From Streptomyces albus subsp. albus (GTDB taxonomy: Bacteria; Actinomycetota; Actinomycetes; Streptomycetales; Streptomycetaceae): DNA of 64,000 bases. The stretch is taken from assembly GCF_000719865.1 (NCBI RefSeq), contig NZ_JOID01000001.1, positions 186,001 to 250,000 of the forward strand, written 5' to 3'. Position numbers and translations under genes: made by a program. How positions within the stretch are numbered: position 1 is the stretch's first letter; every line of letters starts with the position of its first letter. The notes below the pieces were generated by a model. The model worked only from the letters and a program-made list of their open reading frames with translations. It was not told the DNA's origin and did not search any database. This document shows positions 7,869 through 16,005 of the stretch, piece after piece.

Positions 7869-8381
7869 CTAGATTCCGTGCTTCTTCAGAATCGCCTCGA
7901 TGTCCTCGAAGTCCTCCAGCCCGGTGTCCCCGCCGCCCCGCTTGCCGCTCTTGCCGCTCTTGCCGCTCTTGCCGGACGGTTCCTCCCGGCCCGGCGGGCG
8001 TCCGGGGCCCAGGGACGGCGTCGACGCGCCCGGCGCCACCGCGCCCCGCCGCTCCCCGCCGGAGGCCGCCCGGCGTTCCGCACGGGACGAGCCGCGGCGC
8101 CTGCCCACGATCCGGGTGACGACCAGCAGCACCGCGGAGACCGCCAGGACCGCGAACCCGGCCCAGACGGACGGCTTCAGCACCAGACCGGCGGCCCAGT
8201 CGGCCGTGGCCGCGGCGACGTCACCGGCCAGATCGGCCAGCCCGGCCATCGCCAGGCCGACGGGGATCAGGGCGAGGGCGGCGATCCTGGTCGCGGCCAG
8301 GAAACGCTTCCGGTAGGCGGTGAGCAGGGCGACGGCCAGGCCGGCCGCGGACAGCGCGACGCAGACGGTCGTGGTCAGCAT
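7869..8381 (-). CDS. Three-helix membrane protein with charged tail
   Basis: A 170-residue protein beginning MLTTTVCVALSAAGLAVALL. Hydrophobic segments lie at about 4-22, 29-50 and 70-95. A long polar linker contains GKSGKSGKSGKRGGG, and the C-terminus is DTGLEDFEDIEAILKKHGI, a short amphipathic motif that looks conserved. Function is unknown. The ATG at 8381 has GGGGGA upstream; the longer open frame to 8660 is Arg/Pro-rich and overlaps the divergent DsbA-like gene, so I rejected it. Confidence 0.7.
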   Translation of the reverse strand: MLTTTVCVALSAAGLAVALLTAYRKRFLAATRIAALALIPVGLAMAGLADLAGDVAAATADWAAGLVLKPSVWAGFAVLAVSAVLLVVTRIVGRRRGSSRAERRAASGGERRGAVAPGASTPSLGPGRPPGREEPSGKSGKSGKSGKRGGGDTGLEDFEDIEAILKKHGI

Positions 8382-8586
8382 GGCGGTCCCCCACCGACGA
8401 TCGCGGACATGGCCACTCCCATCCCCCGTGCGTTCCTGCGTCCGTTCGTTCCGTGTTCCTCTTCCATCCTGCACCCGGCCGGGCGCAGGGGCCATGCCGC
8501 GGGGCCGGGGTCGGGGACTTTCCGGGGTCCGCGTCATCCTCAGGTGCCGGTCGTGGCCGCCCGGACGGGCTGGAAGACTTGAGGCC

Positions 8587-9111
8587 ATGAGTGACACCAC
8601 CACCGGAACCACCGTCGTCCTCGACGTCTGGTGCGAACTGCAGTGCCCCGACTGCCGCACCGCCCTGGCGGACCTCCGCGCCCTGCGCGCCCGCTACGGC
8701 GACGCCCTCGAGACCCGGCTGCGCCACTTCCCGCTGGACAAGCACCGGCACTCCCACGCCGCGGCCCAGGCCGCCGAGGAGGCGGCCGCCCAGGGCGAGG
8801 GCCGGCGCTACGCCGAGGCCGTCCTGGAGCGCGCCGAGGAGCTGGGGCGGCGCGGTGAGCCGGTGCTCGTGGAGGTCGCCCGCGAACTCGGCCTGGACGC
8901 CGAGGAGATGGACACCGCCCTGGTCGACGGCCGGCACATGCTGATCGTGGACGCCGACCAGGCGGAGGGGAAGGCGATCGGGGTGACCGGCACGCCGACG
9001 TATGTGATCGGCGGCGAGCGGCTCGACGGGAGCCGCAGCCAGGAGGGACTGCGGGAGCGCGTCGAGGCGATCGCGGACCGGCTGCTCGCGGAGGGCGGGA
9101 GCCGCTCCTGA
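8587..9111 (+). CDS. DsbA-family thiol oxidoreductase (FrnE-like)
   Basis: A 174-residue thioredoxin-fold protein without a signal peptide, so cytoplasmic. The active-site pair is Cys20-Pro-Asp-Cys23 in CELQCPDCR, and the cis-proline loop is GTPTYVIGG near residue 140. An inserted helical domain (about 50-110) separates them, as in DsbA/FrnE proteins. Expected to oxidise, reduce or isomerise disulphides, possibly during oxidative stress. The ATG at 8587 directly follows GAGGCC. Its promoter region is shared with the divergent membrane-protein gene. Confidence 0.88.
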   Translation: MSDTTTGTTVVLDVWCELQCPDCRTALADLRALRARYGDALETRLRHFPLDKHRHSHAAAQAAEEAAAQGEGRRYAEAVLERAEELGRRGEPVLVEVARELGLDAEEMDTALVDGRHMLIVDADQAEGKAIGVTGTPTYVIGGERLDGSRSQEGLRERVEAIADRLLAEGGSRS

Positions 9112-9277
9112 CCCGCCGCCCGCGCCGGGGCCGGGCCGGCCGCGCCGGCGCGGCCCGGGCGGGAATTCCGGGCCCGGCCGGAGGCCACCGCGACCGGCCG
9201 TGACGGCACGGGCTCGTACCGGGTGCCGGCAGCCGCCCGTCGGCCGTGCGCCGGGGGTGCGCCCCACGGGGAACCGC

Positions 9278-9353
9278 CCACCGCACGGCCCGCACCGCTT
9301 CTCCCCGGCGGAGGCGGAACCCGGCCGCGGGGCGCGGCCACCGCACGGCCCGC
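9278..9353. repeat. 16-bp direct repeat pair
   Basis: CCACCGCACGGCCCGC occurs at 9278-9293 and again at 9338-9353, 60 bases apart, in the gap between the DsbA-like gene and the convergent acetyltransferase gene. No function is evident. Confidence 0.4.
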
Positions 9354-9364
9354 GGCCGGGCTGG

Positions 9365-10204
9365 TCAGAGCAGGGGCTTGGCGAGGAGGCGGAGGGCCGT
9401 CTCGTAGCCCAGGGAGGCGTAGAGGCGCACGGCCGGGGTGTTGTCCGTGAAGACGCGCAGACCGACGGTCTCCGCGCCGGCCGCCCGGCACTCGTGTTCG
9501 GCCACGAGCATCAGGGACCGGCCGTGGCCGCGTCCCCGGAACTCCTCCGCCACCTCTACCTCGTAGACGTGGGCGTCGACTCCCTCCGGTGCGCGCTCGC
9601 CCAGCCCGAGCCAGAGCACGCCGGTGTCCGCGCCCTCGTGGGCGAGGATCCGCAGCCGGGTCCCGGAGGTGCGGACCCCGTCCGGCAGCAGCCGCGCGTG
9701 GTCGGCCCGGGCCTTGGCGCGGGCCTGTTCCGCCGGGATGCCGCGCCCGGTCCAGAAGCGCGCGTAGCTCTCCTCGGCCTGCCGCCGCCAGGCGGTGAAC
9801 TCGGTGGCGTTCATGGGGCGGCTCTCGCTTCCCGCCGGGAGGGGCGGCGGGTCGCCGGGGACCCGCTTGCGCAGATTCCGGGCGAACTCGGTGTACCCCA
9901 GGGCCTCCGCCATCCGCAGGGCCGCCCCCGAGGCCTCGGGTACGGCGATCTCCGCCCGGGCGCAGCCCCAGCCGCGCAGCACTTCCTCGGCGGCCAGGAC
10001 GGCCACGGTGCCGCGCCCGCGCCGCCGGTCGGGCACGGCGATCCGCAGTCCTTCGATACGGCCCACGGCGGGGCCGGACCGGGCGTCCGCCGTGAGGCCG
10101 ACGGTGCCCACGGGGCGGCTGTTGACGCAGACCTCGTAGCCGCGGGCCCGCGCACCGTCGCGGTCGCGCCGTTCCGGCCCCGTGGGCCGCAGAGTTGTCG
10201 TCAT
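9365..10204 (-). CDS. Double-domain GNAT acetyltransferase
   Basis: A 279-residue protein with two tandem GNAT folds. The first half has GLRIAVPDRRRGRGTVAVLAAEEVL and GYTEFARNL; the second has VYEVEVAEEFRGRGHGRSLMLVAEHE and LRVFTDNTPAVRLYASLGYE. The RGRGHGRS loop is the acetyl-CoA pyrophosphate site (R/Q-x-x-G-x-G/A); the first copy is degenerate, so only the C-terminal domain may be catalytic. Substrate unknown. The start MTTTLRPTGP at 10204 is tentative because no clear ribosome site precedes it. Confidence 0.82.
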   Translation of the reverse strand: MTTTLRPTGPERRDRDGARARGYEVCVNSRPVGTVGLTADARSGPAVGRIEGLRIAVPDRRRGRGTVAVLAAEEVLRGWGCARAEIAVPEASGAALRMAEALGYTEFARNLRKRVPGDPPPLPAGSESRPMNATEFTAWRRQAEESYARFWTGRGIPAEQARAKARADHARLLPDGVRTSGTRLRILAHEGADTGVLWLGLGERAPEGVDAHVYEVEVAEEFRGRGHGRSLMLVAEHECRAAGAETVGLRVFTDNTPAVRLYASLGYETALRLLAKPLL

Positions 10205-10325
10205 CACGATGTTGTACCGGGCGCGGACGCCCGGCGTCACCCGTCGTGCGGAACCGGGCTTCCCGCCGGCTCCGCCCCGCCCGGTCCGGGGTGGCGTCGG
10301 GCGGCCGGGTCGGGGGCGGGCCGGG

Positions 10326-11150
10326 TCAGGACGGGTCGGGGTCGGCCGCCGAGCGTTCCGCGAAGATCCGCATCGCCTTGGCCGTGACCGGTCCGGGGGC
10401 GCCGGGCAGCGTCCGGTCGCCGACCCGGTGCACGGCCTGGACGTCGCGCAGCGTGGAGGTCAGGAAGATCTCCTCGGCCCGGTCCAGGACGTCCATCGGC
10501 AGCTCGGTCTCCCGGGCGCCGGTCCACTCGACGGTCAGGGCGCGGGTGATGCCGGGGAGGCAGCCGGAGGTGAGCGGCGGGGTGTGCGGAACGCCGTCGA
10601 GGACCACGAAGACGTTGGAGCCGGTGCCTTCGCAGAGCTGCCCCACGGTGTTGCCGAACAGGGCCTCGGAGGCGCCCTGTTCACGGGCGCGGGCCAGCGC
10701 CAGGACGTTCTCCGCGTACGAGGTGGTCTTGAGGCCGGTCAGGGCGCCGCGTTCGTTGCGGACCCAGTCCACGGTGATGACGGCCGTGGTGTCCGGCGAG
10801 GGCTTGGCCTCGCCCAGGGCGACCACCAGGGTCGGCCGGGCGGTGCCGCGGTCGGAGCCGAGCGGGGAGAGCCCGCCGGTGTAGGTGATCCGCAGCCGGC
10901 CGTAGGGCAGGGGGTTGGCGGCCAGCACGGCCTCGCAGGCGTGCCGTACCTCATCGCGGTCGGGCTCCGGCAGGCCGAGGCCGCGGGCGGAGACGGCCAG
11001 CCGGTCGAGATGGCGGCTGACGGCGAAGGCCCGGCCGTCCTGGGCCTTGAGGGTCTCGAACACGCCGTCGCCGACGGTGAGTCCGTGGTCGAGCACGGAG
11101 ACGCGCGCGTCGTCCGCGTCCCGCAGTTTCCCGCCCAGCCAGATCTTCAC
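10326..11150 (-). CDS. pabC: Aminodeoxychorismate lyase
   Basis: A 274-residue class IV PLP enzyme. It releases pyruvate from 4-amino-4-deoxychorismate to give p-aminobenzoate for folate. It begins MKIWLGGKLRDADDARVSV with the class IV LTVGDGVFETLK motif. The PLP lysine is in LTGLKTTSYAENV, and NTVGQLCEGTGSNVFVV and SGCLPGITR are the other family motifs. The GTG start overlaps the pabB stop by 4 bases (GTGA) with GGAGAG upstream, so the two are coupled. Branched-chain aminotransferase is the alternative in this family, but pairing with pabB favours PabC. Confidence 0.9.
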   Translation of the reverse strand: MKIWLGGKLRDADDARVSVLDHGLTVGDGVFETLKAQDGRAFAVSRHLDRLAVSARGLGLPEPDRDEVRHACEAVLAANPLPYGRLRITYTGGLSPLGSDRGTARPTLVVALGEAKPSPDTTAVITVDWVRNERGALTGLKTTSYAENVLALARAREQGASEALFGNTVGQLCEGTGSNVFVVLDGVPHTPPLTSGCLPGITRALTVEWTGARETELPMDVLDRAEEIFLTSTLRDVQAVHRVGDRTLPGAPGPVTAKAMRIFAERSAADPDPS

Positions 11151-12283
11151 GGTGTCTCTCCTCGCGTTCCCCGGGCCGCGGTGTGCTCCGCGGCCTGCGG
11201 CTGTCCCGCTGCCTCCGGTCGCCCCGGACGCTCCGGTGGCTCCGGCGGCTCCGGACGCTCCGACGCTATCGCGAGGAGCCGGGACGCCTTGAGTTCGGTC
11301 TCGGCCCATTCGCGCTCGGGGTCGGAGCCCCAGGTGATGCCCGCGCCGGTGCCGAAGCGCAGCCGCGTGCCGCCGGGGGCCTCGCGGTCGATCCAGAAGG
11401 TGCGGATGCCGACGGCCAGTTCGCCGGTGCCGCGGTCCGCGTCGACCCAGCCGATACCGCCGCAGTACGGGCCGCGGGGCGCCGTCTCCAGCGCCTCGAT
11501 GATCCGCAGCGCGCTGGACTTGGGCGCACCGGTGACGGAGCCGGGCGGGAAGGTGCCGTCCAGGAGTTCGGGCCAGCCCGTGCCGCCGGCCAGTTCGCCG
11601 CGCACCGTGGAGACCAGGTGCACCAGCCCCGGGTGCTCCTCGACGGCGCACAGCTCCGGGACGGTCACCGAGCCGGTGGCGCAGACCCGGCCGAGGTCGT
11701 TGCGGACCAGGTCCACGATCATCACGTTCTCGGCGTGGTCCTTCTCCAGCAGATCGGCGGCGGTGCGGCCGGTGCCCTTGATCGGCCCCGACTCCACGGT
11801 GCGGCCGCTGCGCCGCAGGAAGAGCTCGGGCGAGGCGGTGGCGATCTCCACGCCGTGCGCGGGCAGCCGGACGGTGCCCGCGTACGGGGCCGGGTTGCCG
11901 CGGGCCAGCAGCGCCGTCAGGGCGTCGATGTCGGCCGTGGCGGGGTCGGGCAGCGGCGCGGAGAGCACCCGGCAGAGGTTGGCCTGGTAGACCTCGCCCG
12001 CGGCGATGTGCTCCCGGATGCGGCGGACGCCGGCAAGGTAGCCGTCCCGGTCCAGGGAGGAGGTCCACTCCCCGGGGGCGGGGCCGCGCCAGGCTCCCGG
12101 GGCGGGAGCCTGGGGCCGCGCGGGCCGTACGTCGCCGAACCGCGCGCAGACGAGCCGCCCCTCGAAGCCGGCCACCACGGCCCAGAAGCCACTGGACTCC
12201 AGGGCCGCGGGATCGCCGGTGACGTCGCGCAGGTCAGCGGCGACGAGTCCGCCGAAGCGGGCCAGAGGGACGAGGTCGGACAC
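11147..12283 (-). CDS. pabB: Aminodeoxychorismate synthase component I
   Basis: A 378-residue chorismate-binding enzyme. It aminates chorismate to aminodeoxychorismate, normally with a glutaminase partner (PabA/TrpG) that is not in this window. Family motifs are GEVYQANLCRVL, SPELFLRRSGRTVESGPIKGT, ENVMIVDLVRNDLGRV and PPGSVTGAPK. The N-terminal half is shortened compared with anthranilate synthases. The GTG at 12283 fits the family start. The last about 45 residues are a Pro/Glu/Arg-rich tail with no obvious role. Confidence 0.9.
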   Translation of the reverse strand: MSDLVPLARFGGLVAADLRDVTGDPAALESSGFWAVVAGFEGRLVCARFGDVRPARPQAPAPGAWRGPAPGEWTSSLDRDGYLAGVRRIREHIAAGEVYQANLCRVLSAPLPDPATADIDALTALLARGNPAPYAGTVRLPAHGVEIATASPELFLRRSGRTVESGPIKGTGRTAADLLEKDHAENVMIVDLVRNDLGRVCATGSVTVPELCAVEEHPGLVHLVSTVRGELAGGTGWPELLDGTFPPGSVTGAPKSSALRIIEALETAPRGPYCGGIGWVDADRGTGELAVGIRTFWIDREAPGGTRLRFGTGAGITWGSDPEREWAETELKASRLLAIASERPEPPEPPERPGRPEAAGQPQAAEHTAARGTRGETP

Positions 12284-12360
12284 GGGTGCGATTCTATGGC
12301 CGGCGGGCCGCCCGGCACTCGCCCGCCGGTGACGGGCGCAGCACGCTGGGCAAACGGAAT

Positions 12361-12388
12361 TTGAGCTGGCCCGGGAATCCGCTAGAGT
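12361..12388 (+). promoter_or_regulatory. Promoter of the tRNA cluster
   Basis: TTGAGC (12361-12366), 16-base spacer, TAGAGT (12383-12388). This is a good housekeeping-sigma promoter, the type seen at stable-RNA genes in Streptomyces, and lies 70 bases before tRNA-Gly. It should drive all five tRNAs. Confidence 0.7.
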
Positions 12389-12458
12389 TCGACACGTCGC
12401 CGGGACGCGCAAGCGGACCGGGGACAGGGTGGCACCCGGAGTGATCCGGGGAAACCGT

Positions 12459-12531
12459 GCGGACGTGGCTCAGTTGGTAGAGCATCACCTTGCCAAGGTG
12501 AGGGTCGCGAGTTCGAATCTCGTCGTCCGCT
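12459..12531 (+). tRNA. tRNA-Gly, anticodon GCC
   Basis: 73 bases; acceptor GCGGACG pairs with CGTCCGC, discriminator T. The anticodon loop TTGCCAA gives GCC, reading GGC, the commonest glycine codon here. First gene of a five-tRNA transcript. Confidence 0.97.
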
Positions 12532-12561
12532 CGAAGTGGGGATCATCCCTGGTCCCTGCCT

Positions 12562-12632
12562 GGTGGAGTGGCCGAGAGGCGAGGCAACGGCCTGCAAAGC
12601 CGTCTACACGGGTTCAAATCCCGTCTCCACCT
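12562..12632 (+). tRNA. tRNA-Cys, anticodon GCA
   Basis: 71 bases; acceptor GGTGGAG pairs with CTCCACC, discriminator T. The anticodon loop CTGCAAA gives GCA, reading TGC and TGT. Only one base separates it from the next tRNA. Confidence 0.97.
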
Positions 12633-12633
12633 C

Positions 12634-12705
12634 GGACGATTAGCTCAGCGGGAGAGCGCTTCCCTGACACGGAAGAGGTCACTGGTTCAATCCCAGTATC
12701 GTCCA
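12634..12705 (+). tRNA. tRNA-Val, anticodon GAC (copy 1)
   Basis: 72 bases; acceptor GGACGAT pairs with ATCGTCC, discriminator A. The anticodon loop CTGACAC gives GAC, reading GTC. The body is identical to the next two copies. Confidence 0.97.
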
Positions 12706-12773
12706 CCGGGTCCTTCGGGACCTCGCACCACCTGCGGCTCGGCCGCCGTCCCCGGACGGCTCCGGGCCGCCCC

Positions 12774-12845
12774 GCGCGATTAGCTCAGCGGGAGAGCGCT
12801 TCCCTGACACGGAAGAGGTCACTGGTTCAATCCCAGTATCGCGCA
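12774..12845 (+). tRNA. tRNA-Val, anticodon GAC (copy 2, variant acceptor stem)
   Basis: 72 bases; same body as copies 1 and 3, but the acceptor stem is GCGCGAT with ATCGCGC. The changes at the second and third pairs are matched on both strands, so base-pairing is preserved. This shows the copy is a functional variant and not a sequencing fault. Confidence 0.95.
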
Positions 12846-12856
12846 CGCCGTATCCC

Positions 12857-12928
12857 GGACGATTAGCTCAGCGGGAGAGCGCTTCCCTGACACGGAAGAG
12901 GTCACTGGTTCAATCCCAGTATCGTCCA
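12857..12928 (+). tRNA. tRNA-Val, anticodon GAC (copy 3)
   Basis: 72 bases; identical to copy 1, with acceptor GGACGAT and ATCGTCC. Last gene of the cluster, followed by a terminator. Confidence 0.97.
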
Positions 12929-12938
12929 CACCGAAGGG

Positions 12939-12971
12939 CCGAGGGCCGGAGCGAGAAGCTCCGGCCCTCGG
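12939..12971 (+). terminator. Terminator of the tRNA cluster
   Basis: Perfect 14-bp stem (12939-12952 with 12958-12971), loop GAGAA, starting 10 bases after the last tRNA. It could also serve the convergent zinc-ribbon gene. Confidence 0.8.
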
Positions 12972-13021
12972 TCGTGTGCCGCCGGTCCCACCGCGAGGTG
13001 CGGGGGCCGGGGGCGCGGGGC

Positions 13022-13315
13022 TCAGGAGGAGAAGAGCATCCGGCCGAAGCTCTTCTGCCGGTGGTGTCCGTAGTGGCCGTGGCCCCCGTGATGCTGAGCG
13101 CCCCAGGCGGGTGCGGCCGGGGCCGGACCGGCGGGGTAGCCCTGCGGCGCCGGGCCGGGCGGCGGAGCCTGCTGCGACCACTGCGACTCCAGCCGGGTCA
13201 GCGACTCCAGCTCCCCGTAGTCGAGGAAGATCCCCCGGCAACCGCTGCACTGCTCGATCTGCACACCGTTGCGGTTGTACATGTGCATCGGTGCGTGGCA
13301 CTTGGGACACTGCAT
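13022..13315 (-). CDS. TFIIB-type zinc-ribbon protein
   Basis: A 97-residue protein starting MQCPKCHAPMHMYNRNGVQ, followed by IEQCSGCRGIFLDYGELESL. The two Cys-x-x-Cys pairs and GIFLDYGEL form the small zinc ribbon found across bacteria. The C-terminal half is Pro/Ala then Gly/His-rich (HHGGHGHYGHHRQKS), which could also bind metal, and ends GRMLFSS. Function is not known. The ATG at 13315 has AGGAG 11 bases upstream and starts directly at the first Cys motif. Confidence 0.85.
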   Translation of the reverse strand: MQCPKCHAPMHMYNRNGVQIEQCSGCRGIFLDYGELESLTRLESQWSQQAPPPGPAPQGYPAGPAPAAPAWGAQHHGGHGHYGHHRQKSFGRMLFSS

Positions 13316-13383
13316 GATCGGCTCAGCTCCTCGCGAGTCCGTCGGCACCGCCGGGGCCGCCCCCGCCGATGAGTGTGTTCACC

Positions 13384-14733
13384 CTACGGGGACGCCCGCG
13401 TCCCGGCCGGGGGTTCCACCGGGAGCCGGGCCATCCGGGAGCAGGCGTCGACCAGCGCCTCCTCCGGCTCGTCGAGCGCCCGGCGCGCGGCCGCGGCCCT
13501 CACCAGCGCCTGGGCCGCCGACTGGACGGTCAACGCGCGGGCGGGGACGTCGAGATGCGGCCAGGGGTCGCCGTCGGCGGGCAGGGCCGCGCCGCCCGCG
13601 GACCGGTACCCGCCGAGGAAGCGGGTCCAGTCCTCCGGGGCGAGCAGGCCCGTGGCGTACCAGGCGGCGGGTCGGGCGAGGTCCCAGGCGGGCGGGCCGA
13701 GACCCAGGTCGTCCACGTCGATCAGCAGCCAGGGGCCGCCGGGGGCGGGGCTCCGGACGAGCTGGCCGAGGTGGAAGTCGCCGTGGCAGAGGGTGTGGTC
13801 CCCGGCGCCGGGCGGCGGCTCCTCCCCGCGCGCCCAGGCCGGCAGCCGCCCGGCCGCCCGCAGGACGGCGGCGGAGGCGGAGCCCGGCGGCACGTCCCGC
13901 AGCCGCCGCAGCGCCCGCGCGGTCTTGGCGGGGCCGCGCATGGGCGGCAGCGGGCCGGGGAGCGAGCGCGGCGGTACGGCGTGCAGCCGGGCGAGCAGGA
14001 CCGCCGCCGCCTCCCAGGGAGCGGCGTCGGGGTCGTCCGGGCACACCGGGATGCCGTGGGGCCAGAGGGTGGCGGGGCGGCCGTCGCGCAGCTCCGCCAG
14101 GAGGACGGGCGGCGGGGCCGGGGCTTGGGCCGGGGCTAGGGATTGAGCCGGGCGTGAAACTTGGGCCCGAGCCGGGGCTCGGCTCGGGGACGGGGCTCGG
14201 CTCGGGGACGGGGCTCGGCTCGGGGACGGGGCTCGGCTCGGGGCCTGGGTTCGAGCCGGGGCCTGGGGGCGGCCCGGCCGTAGAGGCGGGGCGGGGACCG
14301 GCAGCGGGGCCAGGAGGATGCCGTCGAGCAGGGGGTGGGCGGCGACGCGGAGGCGTACGGACAGGGCCGCGCGGTCGCTGTCGGCGGGGTGGGCCTTGGA
14401 GACGACGGAGCCGAGCCGGACCACGGTGCCGTCGGGGCGGTCGGCGAGGACCAGGGGCCGGCCGGCCTCGCCGGTCTCCCCCATGTGCTCGGTACTGCCT
14501 GTGTGCTCGGTACCGCCCCTGCCCGTGGTGTCCGTTGTGCCCTTGGTGCTCCCGCCGCCGTCGGTGCTGCCGGTGCTGCCACGACTCGGGCGCGGGCGCG
14601 GGACCGTAGTGTGCGGGGGCGTGGACGCTCCGGGCCCCCGGCTTTCTGCGCACTCTGGTGATGGCCCGGCCGTGGAGAGGGCTCCGGCCCGTGCGGCGAT
14701 GCCGGCGAGTTCGCCGACGAGTGACCCGGTCAT
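13384..14733 (-). CDS. Aminoglycoside-phosphotransferase-family kinase
   Basis: A 449-residue protein of the APH/choline-kinase fold. Catalytic motifs lie in the C-terminal half: TLCHGDFHLGQLV (the HGDxH loop) and WLLIDVDDLGLGPPAWDLARP (metal-binding Asp). The N-lobe is interrupted by a roughly 60-residue Pro/Arg/Ser linker containing a tandem repeat of PSRAPS. The substrate is not predictable, and such genes often act on small metabolites and not on antibiotics. The first about 90 residues are low-complexity Ser/Thr/Gly and may not all be translated; the true start is uncertain. Confidence 0.78.
   Translation of the reverse strand: MTGSLVGELAGIAARAGALSTAGPSPECAESRGPGASTPPHTTVPRPRPSRGSTGSTDGGGSTKGTTDTTGRGGTEHTGSTEHMGETGEAGRPLVLADRPDGTVVRLGSVVSKAHPADSDRAALSVRLRVAAHPLLDGILLAPLPVPAPPLRPGRPQAPARTQAPSRAPSPSRAPSPSRAPSPSRAPARAQVSRPAQSLAPAQAPAPPPVLLAELRDGRPATLWPHGIPVCPDDPDAAPWEAAAVLLARLHAVPPRSLPGPLPPMRGPAKTARALRRLRDVPPGSASAAVLRAAGRLPAWARGEEPPPGAGDHTLCHGDFHLGQLVRSPAPGGPWLLIDVDDLGLGPPAWDLARPAAWYATGLLAPEDWTRFLGGYRSAGGAALPADGDPWPHLDVPARALTVQSAAQALVRAAAARRALDEPEEALVDACSRMARLPVEPPAGTRASP
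14174..14243. repeat. 18-bp tandem repeat inside the phosphotransferase gene
   Basis: GGGGCTCGGCTCGGGGAC is repeated perfectly at 14174-14191, 14192-14209 and 14210-14227, plus 16 bases of a fourth copy. On the minus strand it encodes repeated PSRAPS in the linker. The unit is a multiple of three, so copy number can change without breaking the frame. Confidence 0.85.
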
Positions 14734-14978
14734 GCCCTGTCCCCTGCCCCCTTGCGGGACCGGCGCAGCCCGCGCGTGTTCACGGTCGCGCCGCTTGCGT
14801 ACCGCCCCGTCGCGCGCAACCTATCCCGCTGTGCGGGCCCTCCGCGAGGGGTGGTGGGTCCGGTGCTTTCCTCCTCCGGCGCGGCGGCCCCTTCCGCCCG
14901 AACCGGTTCGTCCGACGAAGTGCCCCCGGGCGGCAGGCAGGGCCTTCGGCTCCGTTGCCGCCCGGGGCCGGGCAACAC

Positions 14979-15011
14979 AACGCCCGGACAGCTCCCCGCT
15001 GTCCGGGCGTT
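14979..15011 (-). terminator. Stem-loop after the 77-residue membrane-protein gene
   Basis: Perfect 14-bp stem (14979-14992 with 14998-15011), 5-base loop, about 90 bases past the stop at 15101 on the minus strand. Confidence 0.6.
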
Positions 15012-15100
15012 CGTGCCGTCCGCCGTACCCCCGTCCCCACGGGGTGTTGCAGGCCGGAGTTCCCCGTCCCGGGCCGCTCTCCCCGGGGTCCGGTGCGCTG

Positions 15101-15334
15101 TCAGCGCCCCAGCAGTCCGGCCACGGACGACGCCTGTGTCATGACGGCCTCCCAGCCGCCGAAGACCACGGTGAGGAGTACCGCCAGGGGCAGCACCATC
15201 GCCGTGGCGACGAGCGGGTGACGGGTGCCGGAGCCGGCGGTGCCCGCGGACGGCGTCCGGGACGGAACCCCGACCGCACCGAGCGCCCTGCGCCCCTGCG
15301 TTCGGCCGACCGTTCGCTCGACTGTGCCCGCCAT
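15101..15334 (-). CDS. Small single-helix membrane protein
   Basis: A 77-residue protein beginning MAGTVERTVGRTQGRR. One hydrophobic segment, PLVATAMVLPLAVLLTVVFGG (about 43-63), is followed by WEAVMTQASSVAGLLGR. The ATG at 15334 is placed after AGGAGA; an ATG six codons earlier is weaker. No family is recognised. The basic N-terminus and single helix suggest an inner-membrane protein with the C-terminus outside. Confidence 0.6.
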   Translation of the reverse strand: MAGTVERTVGRTQGRRALGAVGVPSRTPSAGTAGSGTRHPLVATAMVLPLAVLLTVVFGGWEAVMTQASSVAGLLGR

Positions 15335-15559
15335 CGCCCCGTCTCCTGTCATGTCCGGAAGCGGCGGGCGTTGACCTCGGGGGACGAGTGCGTCCGCCCG
15401 CCGCTTGACTTCAACATTAGGGGCGCGGCCGGGACGGGGCGTCAGCCCGTCGTATCGACTTCCGGCCTCCCGCAGGATGACTGCCGGGCCCTCCGGCTAC
15501 TCCTGTGGGTGGACATCCGCCTCCGGTCGTGCGGGTGTTCCCCGAGGGGACATCGCCCG

Positions 15560-15799
15560 TCACTCCCCCCGCTCCGACTCGTCGATCCTCGGGGCCGGGT
15601 GCTCGACCAGGGCGAGGACCCGGTTGGCCATGAAGCGGGCGGTGCGCACCGGGGTGCCGTTGCGGGTGACTTCACTCACCTCCACCACGCCCCGGCGCAC
15701 CGCCGTCTCCACCCTGCGGCCGGCCCGGCCGGCCGTCATCTCGTACGTCCGTGTCGTGTCACCCGCGTCCACGACTATCTCCACGCGGTCACCCTTCAC
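15560..15799 (-). CDS. Conserved hypothetical protein, 79 residues
   Basis: Begins MKGDRVEIVVDAGDTTRTYEM and continues with alternating hydrophobic and charged residues typical of a small all-beta protein (RRGVVEVSEVTRNGTPVRTA, FMANRVLALVEHP). It is one of the short conserved proteins of Streptomyces with no assigned function. The GTG at 15799 was chosen for the AAGGGGG ribosome site about 10 bases upstream; the open frame extends further but without family-like sequence. It is divergent from the Ser/Thr kinase. Confidence 0.65.
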   Translation of the reverse strand: MKGDRVEIVVDAGDTTRTYEMTAGRAGRRVETAVRRGVVEVSEVTRNGTPVRTARFMANRVLALVEHPAPRIDESERGE

Positions 15800-16005
15800 C
15801 GGATCAAACCCCCTTCTGCGACGGACCGTTGAGATCGCGCATCCGTGCCGGGCCACCGCGGTTCGCGCGGCTTCCCCCACTCCTTCAGGATCCCACCCGG
15901 CACTGACAATTCGCCGGGGCGGCGTATGCGCGGCCTATGCGCGCTCCGGCTCGCCGATCCGTAAGCTGTGCCTCGTCAGACCGACTGGGCAGCGGGGATT
16001 GGAAC

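Noticed and set aside
14174..14243. Repeat array as a CRISPR or regulator site
   Set aside because: Units are contiguous, 18 bp, and in frame within a coding gene, so it is a coding repeat.
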